Assembly (NCBI GenBank): GCA_964358855.1
Contig: CAYHQQ010000003.1
Span: 62,001 to 126,000, forward strand
Direction: 5' to 3'
From: UBA2396 sp038042175
GTDB taxonomy: Bacteria > Planctomycetota > Phycisphaerae > Phycisphaerales > UBA1924
DNA: 64,000 nt
Position numbers and translations under genes: made by a program. Below, one piece after another: positions 1 through 6,729 of the stretch (position 1 is the stretch's first letter; every line of letters begins with the position of its first letter). Below the pieces are notes generated by a model. It had not been told where the DNA came from. It saw only the letters and a list, made by a program, of their open reading frames with translations, and searched no databases.

Positions 1-353
1 TTCTTGCGGTGGGGCGCACGCGATGGGGTTTGAAAGACGCCACGTTCGAGAAGATCGGCACATCGCATGAGGGCGTGTGCGGCGCGACGGATTTCGACGG
101 GGTTGGTGCTGGTGTCAAGGATAGCGCGGAGGCGGAGGGCTTCGGCCTGGTGGTGCTGGCGGGCGAGGCAGCAAAGGTGATCGGCCTGGCTGGATCGCCA
201 GACGGCAAGGCAACGCTTGAACTCAGGGTCGGCGAGGAGCGGGGCGAGATCGGACGGGGAAAGATTGAGGTGGGCGGCGATGGCGCGATCATCGCCCTCG
301 TGCAGGCACCAGGCGTTGAGGAGGTCGGAGGGGGATGGGAGGGTGGAGGGCAT
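1..353 (-). CDS. Hypothetical protein, N-terminal part (runs off the window)
   Basis: An open frame of 117 codons starts at the ATG complementary to 351-353 and runs without a stop past base 1. The product is rich in Leu, Ala, Arg and His, with segments such as AIAAHLNLSPSDLAPLL that look like a helix-turn-helix, followed by amphipathic helices. Its length and the phage-like AHLNLSP phrase recall small DNA-packaging or DNA-binding proteins, but I do not recognise the family. No clear Shine-Dalgarno site is seen. The plus-strand frame over the same bases is glycine-rich and looks like a shadow. Confidence 0.55.
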   Translation of the reverse strand, partial: MPSTLPSPSDLLNAWCLHEGDDRAIAAHLNLSPSDLAPLLADPEFKRCLAVWRSSQADHLCCLARQHHQAEALRLRAILDTSTNPVEIRRAAHALMRCADLLERGVFQTPSRAPHRK

Positions 354-510
354 GGGGATGGGGAGCTGGGAGAAATGTGGGCTTCTACAAGGGGGTGGTG
401 GGACACGTCTGTGCGCACAAACGTGGTCGGGAGCGCGAGATTTTGTTATTGGGGACGTGCGATGCGGTCGTCGGTTGACGGTTTGTCCCCCACTTCCCCG
501 CGCCGCGCCG

Positions 511-801
511 CCCGCTTTGACCCGCTCGGCAGCGAAAACGCGCGCCGCGGCGGCGTTGACATCGAAATGGGCGGCATTCACGCGCGCCGGAACGGTTCCC
601 ACATCGAAACGAGCGGCTCCCACGCGCGCCGGAGCCGCTGCCACGCGCGCGAACGCCGCTCCCACACATGACAACGCCGCCCTCACGCGCGCCAATGCCG
701 CTCTCACCTCGAAATCCGCCGCCCCCACCCACGCCAACGCCGTTGCCGCCTGTGCGAACGAGGCGGCCACACCCGCAATTGCTGCGCACATGCATGGGAA
801 C
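511..801. repeat. Degenerate 21-bp tandem repeat
   Basis: Twelve consecutive 21-bp units lie in register from 550 to 801, with one or two poorer units from 511. Read on the plus strand each unit gives a 7-residue pattern close to A-A-x-T-x-A-N (AALTSKW, AAFTRAG, AAPTRAG, AALTRAN, AAPTHAN). No convincing start codon or ribosome-binding site belongs to either strand, so I treat it as a DNA repeat between two minus-strand genes. Bases 354-854 hold nothing else I can support. Confidence 0.6.
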
Positions 802-854
802 AGGTCTCAGGTACACACAGACGGCTCTTAGCCCGAACTGCCCGCCGCGAACAG

Positions 855-1778
855 TCAGTAGGTCAGCAGCAGGCGGTCCGCCACGACCTCGCCCTCAAGC
901 GTTTGCCCGATCATTTGCAAGCGCCGGAGCATCGAGCGCCCGCAGTCCACCAGCACCTCTCGCTCGAACAGCCCCGCAGGGATGGGCAGATCGCACACCT
1001 TGTCTCCGCTGCGCTTCGTACCGTCGATGCTCAGGGCCACAAGCACTCCTCGCGCCTTGCAATCGGCGATGGCGGAGAGCAACTCCCAAAGTCGAAACGT
1101 CTGAGCCCCGTAAAGGATGGCCTGGCTGTGCGTGTACGGCGGGTCGCAGTAAACTAAATCGCCTGGTTTGGCTCGGCTAATCGCCTCGCGGTAGTCGAGT
1201 CGGGCGAATGTCGCTCCCTTGGTCCGTCGGTACCAGTCGTCAACGCGGGCTGCGAAACTCGCGGCCGGGATTGGCACATGCGGGCCGCAGGGCGTGGACA
1301 TGTAGCCGTCGGCCTGACGGAATCGAACTACCCCCGCGTAGCACGAGCGGCAAAGAAACAAAAAATCCGCGCCGTTGGGGTTGCGGTTGTACGAGGCCTT
1401 GATCTTTTCGTACTCCGCCACTTTTTCTCCGCGCATCATCTGAGCGCGCCGGTCCGCGTACCAGCGCTTGAGCTTTGCGGGATCTGCGTGGAGGGTTTGC
1501 CAAATCTCGACGAGCGGCGCGAACGTGTCGGACGCGAAGGCCCGTTTGGGCTGGAGCGTGGCGAGCACCGCCCCGCTTCCGACAAATGGCTCGTGGTACG
1601 CACCGAACTCATTGGGGAAATATGACACGATCTCGTGGGCCATCCGCTGCTTGTTGCCGATCCACTTCAGCAGACCCGTCTTGAACGGGACCACCTCCGT
1701 ACGTCGCCCTTCCCCAAACATCAGCGTCTGCATACGGGTATTGTTCGCCTTCCGGGGCTTGGATGCAAGTCGCGTCAT
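855..1778 (-). CDS. DNA adenine methylase, D12 class (type II R-M methyltransferase)
   Basis: A 307-residue protein that should transfer a methyl group from S-adenosylmethionine to N6 of adenine. It carries the D12/Dam layout: KWIGNKQRMA near residue 37 (the KWxGxK SAM-binding start), HEPFVGSGAV near residue 60, and the catalytic DPPY motif in LVYCDPPYTHSQ. It lies back to back with an XRE regulator and a nuclease-like gene, so it is probably the protective half of a restriction-modification system; its target site cannot be read from sequence. The ATG at 1778 gives a basic N-terminal tail; an internal ATG at 1733 is an alternative. An inverted repeat sits 7 bases upstream of the start. Confidence 0.9.
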   Translation of the reverse strand: MTRLASKPRKANNTRMQTLMFGEGRRTEVVPFKTGLLKWIGNKQRMAHEIVSYFPNEFGAYHEPFVGSGAVLATLQPKRAFASDTFAPLVEIWQTLHADPAKLKRWYADRRAQMMRGEKVAEYEKIKASYNRNPNGADFLFLCRSCYAGVVRFRQADGYMSTPCGPHVPIPAASFAARVDDWYRRTKGATFARLDYREAISRAKPGDLVYCDPPYTHSQAILYGAQTFRLWELLSAIADCKARGVLVALSIDGTKRSGDKVCDLPIPAGLFEREVLVDCGRSMLRRLQMIGQTLEGEVVADRLLLTY

Positions 1779-1785
1779 GGAGAAT

Positions 1786-1806
1786 AATATGCTGTTTTTG
1801 CATATT
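1786..1806. promoter_or_regulatory. Inverted repeat, probable operator of the R-M control protein
   Basis: A perfect 7-bp inverted repeat (AATATGC, 7-base spacer, GCATATT) fills the 53-base gap between the divergent methylase and XRE genes. AT-rich palindromes in this position are typical binding sites of R-M control proteins. Binding by the adjacent XRE protein is inferred. Confidence 0.6.
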
Positions 1807-1831
1807 GGTCAAGCCGTCTTAGTGTTCGCCC

Positions 1832-2074
1832 ATGGCGACTCGGGCCAACCTCGCTGAAAGAGAGCGATTTCTATCGCTGTTGCGACAAATTCGCCTAGAT
1901 GCGGGGCTGCGTCAAGAGGATCTGGCTCGAAAACTCGGCGAGCCACAGTCGTTTGTAAGCCGGTACGAATCGGGCGACCGGCGGCTAGACGTGCTGGAGT
2001 TGCGGCAATTGTGCGAAGTGCTGGGCATTTCGCTCGTCGAGTTCATTAAGCGGTTAGACGGAGTCTCCGATTGA
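1832..2074 (+). CDS. XRE-family HTH regulator (R-M controller-like)
   Basis: An 80-residue Cro/C1-type helix-turn-helix protein. The HTH covers about residues 15-70 (RLDAGLRQEDLARKLGEPQS, then FVSRYESGDRRLD), which is the whole protein, as in restriction-modification controller (C) proteins. It overlaps the nuclease-like gene by 4 bases (TTGA), so the two should be co-translated. No Shine-Dalgarno site precedes the ATG, so the mRNA may be leaderless. It probably binds the palindrome at 1786-1806 to time methylase and nuclease expression. Confidence 0.85.
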   Translation: MATRANLAERERFLSLLRQIRLDAGLRQEDLARKLGEPQSFVSRYESGDRRLDVLELRQLCEVLGISLVEFIKRLDGVSD

Positions 2075-2934
2075 AACCCGATCCCCGCTTCCTCAACCAG
2101 CCAAAGCACTTCTGGGCCAACGTGAGATCGCTCAGTCAGCACTTGCAGTACACAAACCGGAAGACGAAGCAGATCAAGGTTCATGATCTTTTGGCAATCG
2201 TCAGAGCTCTCGGCGAACTTGGCTTGGCGGCTGTTCACGTTTCAGACGACGCGGGGAAGCCGAGTGGAATCGGGCAGTCGCTTGTTGACTACTTCGCTTA
2301 TCGCGCCGAAGTGTTGAACACGTTCGTGGAACCTCGGCTAATGGACGCTGCGAAGGCCGCAGCCGCATACGAGAAGGTCAGGGCGGTTACAGCTTCGAAA
2401 CTGCCTGTGGTTATGAACAAACAGACGGGCAAGAAGAAAAGGCCAGCGTATCTCACCAACATGGTGAATTGGCTCATTGACGCGAGCACGCGTGGCGTCA
2501 GTTTCGACTTCAATCCAACGGAGCTTACGACGTTCACTCAGGGCGGCGCTCCGCTTCGCACCCTTGCGCGCCGCGTTGATGGGGCATTTCCTTCGGCGGT
2601 GAATCCTGTGGCGGTCTGGGAGATAAAGGAGTACTACCACACCACTACTTTTGGTAGCCGAGTTGCCGACGGCGTTTACGAGACGCTGCTTGACGGAATG
2701 GAGCTGGAGGAACTCCGCCAGTCGGAACGAATCGAGTGCAAGCACTACCTCATGGTCGACGCGCACTACACGTGGTGGGACTGCGGGCGTTCCTACTTGT
2801 GCCGCATCGTGGACATGCTCCACATGGGCTACGTGGATGAAGTCCTTTTCGGAACCGAGGTCCTAGACCGAATGCCTTCGCTCGCGCGCGAATGGGTCGC
2901 ATTGCTCAAGGCGCGCGAGGGCTCTACGAAATAG
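2071..2934 (+). CDS. Putative type II restriction endonuclease (PD-(D/E)xK-like)
   Basis: A 287-residue protein starting at a TTG that overlaps the stop of the XRE gene. I do not recognise a named enzyme. The central part contains D170 in RRVDGAFPS, followed 14 residues later by E184 and K186 in AVWEIKEYYHTTTFG, which fits the D...ExK metal-binding core of PD-(D/E)xK nucleases. Its position downstream of a controller gene and opposite a Dam-type methylase makes a restriction nuclease the simplest role. Recognition sequence and cleavage are unknown. The locus looks less GC-rich than the cytochrome genes beside it, suggesting transfer. Confidence 0.72.
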   Translation: MKPDPRFLNQPKHFWANVRSLSQHLQYTNRKTKQIKVHDLLAIVRALGELGLAAVHVSDDAGKPSGIGQSLVDYFAYRAEVLNTFVEPRLMDAAKAAAAYEKVRAVTASKLPVVMNKQTGKKKRPAYLTNMVNWLIDASTRGVSFDFNPTELTTFTQGGAPLRTLARRVDGAFPSAVNPVAVWEIKEYYHTTTFGSRVADGVYETLLDGMELEELRQSERIECKHYLMVDAHYTWWDCGRSYLCRIVDMLHMGYVDEVLFGTEVLDRMPSLAREWVALLKAREGSTK

Positions 2935-2952
2935 ACAAATGGCTAGTTGTCT
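2933..2952. terminator. Short hairpin between convergent genes
   Basis: AGACAA and TTGTCT form a 6-bp stem with an 8-base loop just past the nuclease stop codon and 39 bases before the convergent cytochrome stop. There is no long T tract, so it is a weak candidate terminator. Confidence 0.3.
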
Positions 2953-2990
2953 TTCGTACCGGATCGCTCGCGGCCCCTCTTGGGCCCGAC

Positions 2991-4556
2991 CTACTTCTTG
3001 TCCCCGGGCTTCTCGTCCGGCTTGACGTCGGTCTTGGCGTCCGGCTTGGGCTCTTCCGGCTTGGCCCCCCCACCCGCCGGCTTCGCTTCTTCCTTCGCCG
3101 GCGTAACCCCCCCACTCTCATACCGCTTGCGGAAATCTTCGAGCGCCTTCTTCCTCTCCGTCGCCTCCTCCGGGTCCACTTTGCCCAGGAACCACTTGTG
3201 GTCGTCGGAGTTGAGGACTTCGTCGAGCTTGGCTTTGAGGGCGGCGGCGGCCTTGGCTTTTTCGGCGTCGGGGCTGGCGGCGTTCTGGTCGATGAGGTGC
3301 TGGAGCTGGGGCACCATTTCCATGTAGAAGCGCTTGGCGACTTCGTAGGTCCCGTGCCAGTGGCTGAAGTCCGGGGCCATCATTGAGGTGCCGTGGCGGG
3401 CGCGGCGGCCTTCGTGGTGCCAGAGTTCGTACCAGGTGAAATCGAGCTCGTTGGCGAATTGCACCGGGTTGAGCAGCGGCTTGGCGAGGCCGTACAGGTC
3501 CTTGCCGGGAATGGCGAATTTGGTGTTGTACAGGTCGATGAACGCGTCGTACTGCGTGTAGAAGTTGCCGATCCACATCTGGTCGTGGCAACTGCTGCAC
3601 ACATCCGTCATGTTCTTGCGGCGTGTCTGCCACGTGACCTTCGCCCCGGGCAGGCCCATCTTGGCGTCGGCAACTTCGGGGCGGATGGAGATCTCGGGGC
3701 GGTTGTTCCACGAGATGCGCATGCCCACGTCGTGCGTCACGGGCTGCTTGCGCGTCGCGGACATGTGGCACGTCGCGCAGTTGGGGGCGGCGGAGTAATC
3801 CTCGCCCACGACCCACTTGGGATTGTCCATGTTCATGTGCTGCACGTTGGCGAAGAAGCTCGAGCCGTGCTTGGACGCGGCGTAGATCTCCTTCTGCGGA
3901 TGGTCGGGGCCCTGGTGGCACTTGCCGCAGGTGTCGGGGTAGCGGGCCTGGGCGGCGCTGAACGCGTGGGTCGTGTGGCAGGCGTTGCACGAGCCCTCGG
4001 ACCCGTCGGGGTTGATGCGGCCGATGCCGCTGTTGGGCCAGGTCGTCGGGTCGAGCTTGCCGTCCTTGAGCACCTTCACTTCGCCGCCGTGGCAGCCCAG
4101 GCACCCGCTGACGGCGGCCGCGGACGTGCCCTTGGGGTTGCCGGCGGTCTTGAAGCCGTGGTTGCCCTCGACGATCTCGGCGAGTGTGTTGTCGAGGGAG
4201 CCCAGGATGCGTCCGGCCTTGGAATGGCGAGAGGCGGCGAACTCTTCGACTTCTTTGGAGTGGCAGCGTGCGCAATCTTTGGGCGTGACGAGGACGGCGA
4301 TGGTCTGGCCGAAGTGCACATAGGCGTCGGGGTCTTTTTCGTTGGCGGAGTGGCACTCAAAGCAGGCGACGTTGCCGCGGAAGTGCTTGCTGGTCCCCCA
4401 CTGCTGGTAGATGCCCGGGCTGTGCTCTTTGTGGCAGGCGATGCACTGCTTGCTCTGCTCGGAGAGCTCTTTGGGCCCAAAGAGCTGGGCGGGTGCGAGG
4501 GCCGCGGGGATCGCGGCGACCAGGAGTGCGATTCGGGTGAGGAGTGAGGTAGGAAC
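2991..4556 (-). CDS. HAO-like octahaem cytochrome c
   Basis: A periplasmic multihaem enzyme of the hydroxylamine oxidoreductase family, about 521 residues. Eight CxxCH haem sites are present in order: CIACH, CFECH, CARCH, CLGCH, CNACH, CGKCH, CATCH and CSSCH. They are followed by the family-typical ELWHHEGRRARHG and WHGTYEVAKRFY region. HAO homologues oxidise hydroxylamine or, in relatives lacking the haem-tyrosine crosslink, reduce nitrite or hydroxylamine; which applies here needs an alignment. The N-terminus has a clear signal peptide (LLTRIALLVAAIPAALA). The start is odd: the frame is open back to the stop codon of the preceding nrfD gene and has no ATG, GTG or TTG before the first haem. 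An AAGGAG site sits 6 bases before a GTT at 4556, which I use as the start. The tail is Lys/Pro/Glu rich. Confidence 0.88.
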   Translation of the reverse strand, partial: VPTSLLTRIALLVAAIPAALAPAQLFGPKELSEQSKQCIACHKEHSPGIYQQWGTSKHFRGNVACFECHSANEKDPDAYVHFGQTIAVLVTPKDCARCHSKEVEEFAASRHSKAGRILGSLDNTLAEIVEGNHGFKTAGNPKGTSAAAVSGCLGCHGGEVKVLKDGKLDPTTWPNSGIGRINPDGSEGSCNACHTTHAFSAAQARYPDTCGKCHQGPDHPQKEIYAASKHGSSFFANVQHMNMDNPKWVVGEDYSAAPNCATCHMSATRKQPVTHDVGMRISWNNRPEISIRPEVADAKMGLPGAKVTWQTRRKNMTDVCSSCHDQMWIGNFYTQYDAFIDLYNTKFAIPGKDLYGLAKPLLNPVQFANELDFTWYELWHHEGRRARHGTSMMAPDFSHWHGTYEVAKRFYMEMVPQLQHLIDQNAASPDAEKAKAAAALKAKLDEVLNSDDHKWFLGKVDPEEATERKKALEDFRKRYESGGVTPAKEEAKPAGGGAKPEEPKPDAKTDVKPDEKPGDKK

Positions 4557-4586
4557 GGGCGGCTCCTTGTTCAGGAAGGCGAGAGA

Positions 4587-5885
4587 TCATTGAGGCGTGG
4601 GCGTGGGAGTGGAGACGGGGGCGTCGAGTGTTGAAGTGGGGGGCGTCATGAATGTCGGCACGGTTGCGGGCGTGCTCGCGATGAGGTAGGGGCGGCCCAA
4701 GGTAAGGCGTCCGGCCAGCACCGGGATGGTGACGCGGACGAGGATCGTGAAGATCAGGAGGCCGAACGCGACGATTCCGATCGAGACCAGGAGTTCGTTG
4801 ATCGTCGGAGTGTACTCGACGATCTCGCCCAGGGGCGTGGGGACGAAGGCGGGGATGACCAGCCCCATGCCTTTTTCGATCCAGACGCCGATGATGGTCA
4901 TGACGCACGCGAGATTGAGGGCACCGCGCGAGCGGCGTTTGGAGACAAAGAGGAGGACGAGCCCGCCCATGTTGAGGGTGATGGCGGTCCAGATCCAGGG
5001 GACGAGGGCGAAGTGTCCCTTGAGCCCGAAGAAGAGGTACGTGGCGCTGGCGACGTGGGCCGAATCGGTGTAGAACTCGGTGAAGAGCTCGGCGGCGAGG
5101 AGGAACATGCTCGCGGACATCGCCGCTCGCATGACGTTTCGGAGGGTGAGGAACGCCTTGTCGGGGGCGTGGTAGCCGGTGTTCCAGGCGATGATCTGGA
5201 GGGAGAGAATGATGAACGACGGGCCGGCGGCGAAGGCGGAGGCGACCAGTCGCGGGGCGATGACCGCGGAGTTCCAGAAGGGGCGTCCGCCCAGCCCGCA
5301 GTAGAGGAAGGCCTCGACGAGCTGGGTGCTGAACGCCCAACCGATGGCGACGAAGATGAAGGGGATGTAGAAGAGCTTGCCGGGGAGTCTGCGGCAGTAG
5401 GAGCAGTAGATGAGATAGCCGCAGATGTGCAGGTTGAGCGCCAGGTACCCGTTGAGCGAGATGACGTCCCAGGTGAGCATCGAGATCGGGAAGTTGAACC
5501 GCAGCATCATGTGGTGGAACCGGTCGGGGCGCCCGAGGTCGACCACCACAAAGAGCAGGGCGATGATGATCGCCGAGACGGCGAAGAGCTGAGCGATGAT
5601 CATGAGATCGTGGAGTTTGCGGTTTCGGTAGACGTAGACGGGGATCACCAGCGTGGTGGCCGCGGCGGCCATGCCGACAAAGAAGGTGAAGTTGGCGATG
5701 TAGAGCCCCCAGGAGACCTGGTCGGACATGCCGGTGACGCCCATGCCGTAGACGAGCTGCTTGCAGTAGGCGTTGATTCCAAGAAGAATGAACACTGACA
5801 GCACGAACATCCACGCGTAGTAGCGTCCGTCGCCAACGAGGGACAGGCGGAAGCACCGGTACAGGAAGTTGAGATATTGTCTCAC
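4587..5885 (-). CDS. nrfD: NrfD/PsrC-type polytopic membrane subunit (copy 1)
   Basis: A 432-residue integral membrane protein of the NrfD/PsrC family, which binds quinol at the membrane and passes electrons to Fe-S or haem partners. It begins VRQYLNFLYRCFRLSLVGDG and has about ten hydrophobic segments, including the family-typical DLGRPDRFHHMMLRFNFPIS stretch. The GTG start was chosen because the second copy in this operon begins the same way (VRTYLQFLYRCF). It overlaps the stop of a 24-codon frame by 4 bases. The C-terminal tail is Thr/Pro rich. It sits between the tetrahaem protein and the octahaem HAO-like protein and probably links the quinone pool to them. Confidence 0.9.
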   Translation of the reverse strand: MRQYLNFLYRCFRLSLVGDGRYYAWMFVLSVFILLGINAYCKQLVYGMGVTGMSDQVSWGLYIANFTFFVGMAAAATTLVIPVYVYRNRKLHDLMIIAQLFAVSAIIIALLFVVVDLGRPDRFHHMMLRFNFPISMLTWDVISLNGYLALNLHICGYLIYCSYCRRLPGKLFYIPFIFVAIGWAFSTQLVEAFLYCGLGGRPFWNSAVIAPRLVASAFAAGPSFIILSLQIIAWNTGYHAPDKAFLTLRNVMRAAMSASMFLLAAELFTEFYTDSAHVASATYLFFGLKGHFALVPWIWTAITLNMGGLVLLFVSKRRSRGALNLACVMTIIGVWIEKGMGLVIPAFVPTPLGEIVEYTPTINELLVSIGIVAFGLLIFTILVRVTIPVLAGRLTLGRPYLIASTPATVPTFMTPPTSTLDAPVSTPTPTPQ

Positions 5886-5956
5886 GAGCGGGGTTCCTCC
5901 GGCGCGGTCGGATCGGGCCTTTGCGCGGACACTTCCTCACGGGCGTCGAGGCTCAC
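5882..5956 (-). CDS. Possible 24-residue bridging ORF
   Basis: A 24-codon frame (GTG to TGA) whose start overlaps the tetrahaem gene's stop and whose stop overlaps the NrfD gene's start, both as GTGA. It would encode a hydrophilic acidic peptide beginning VSLDAREEVSAQ. It may simply serve translational coupling across an otherwise untranslated 67-base gap. No family is recognisable, so coding is uncertain. Confidence 0.35.
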   Translation of the reverse strand: MSLDAREEVSAQRPDPTAPEEPRS

Positions 5957-6729
5957 GGCGTACGCTCCTTGTCGCCCAGCGGATCGGCGTGGTCGGCCGG
6001 GTCCTTCTCCTTGGGAAGTGGATGTTCCGAAGCGGGCTGCGACCATCGGCGCAGCGGGGTGTGCCGCTCCTCGGGCTCGTCGGCGTGGTCCTGTTCCCCC
6101 ATCCGCAGCGTGTTGGGTCCGGGGAGCAGACGCTGGGGAAGGTACTTGGGCGAGTGCGGATCGTGGCACTCGTTGCAGGCGAGGCGCTTTTGATTGCCGG
6201 AGCGCACGTCCCACGAGCCCATCGTCTTGCCGTGCATGCCGCGCTGCCAGTCGCGGTAGACGGTGCCGTGGCACTGCGAGCACAGGCGGGGCGTCTGGCC
6301 GAAGGTTACGAGCGTGCCATCGTGGAGCACGAGCATGTCGCGATTAGCCCCGTCGTGGCAATTGAGGCACCGCGCGTTCATGCCGTGCTTGAGCTCGATC
6401 TCCTTGTGCTGGAGCAGGGCGTGCTTCTCCCCCTGCGACGGGGTGAAGAGCTTGTGGCATTCGCTGCAGGCATGAGCTGTACCGTTGACGTTTGCTCGGG
6501 CCGCGTCGGAGAGAGGTCTGCGCATGGGGCCGGGCGTGATGTCGGCGGAAGCAATCGTGGCGGGCTTGGTGGTGGGGATCTGCGTGCCGGGCGTGCTGCC
6601 CATCAACCAGACCGCAACGCCCAGGAAGGCCGGTCCGATCGCCCACACCATCGCCGAGCTGGCGGTGCGATCGGCGGCGATCTCCTTGCCGCTCTCGGGC
6701 GTGGGAGTCGGTTCGAGGGGCGTGCTCAT
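5953..6729 (-). CDS. Membrane-anchored tetrahaem cytochrome c
   Basis: A 258-residue protein with one N-terminal membrane segment (MVWAIGPAFLGVAVWLMG, about residues 26-43) and four CxxCH haem sites: CSECH, CLNCH, CSQCH and CNECH. The anchored tetrahaem layout suits an electron shuttle between a membrane quinol oxidase subunit and soluble cytochromes. Its ATG overlaps the stop of the upstream multihaem gene (ATGA). The C-terminal third is charged and Pro-rich (EERHTPLRRW, then EKDPADHADP). It is not a classical NapC/NrfH sequence that I recognise. Confidence 0.85.
   Translation of the reverse strand: MSTPLEPTPTPESGKEIAADRTASSAMVWAIGPAFLGVAVWLMGSTPGTQIPTTKPATIASADITPGPMRRPLSDAARANVNGTAHACSECHKLFTPSQGEKHALLQHKEIELKHGMNARCLNCHDGANRDMLVLHDGTLVTFGQTPRLCSQCHGTVYRDWQRGMHGKTMGSWDVRSGNQKRLACNECHDPHSPKYLPQRLLPGPNTLRMGEQDHADEPEERHTPLRRWSQPASEHPLPKEKDPADHADPLGDKERTP

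Noticed and set aside
385..816. 143-codon minus-strand frame and overlapping plus-strand frames
   Set aside because: They follow the 21-bp repeat and are extremely Gly/Arg or Ala/Pro/Thr rich, with no start signal or family likeness.
4357..5940. 527-codon frame over nrfD and the start of the HAO-like gene
   Set aside because: Arg/Pro/His-rich shadow in another frame of two clear membrane and cytochrome genes. Its C-terminal end starts at the ATGA overlap but does not give a signal peptide or haem sites.
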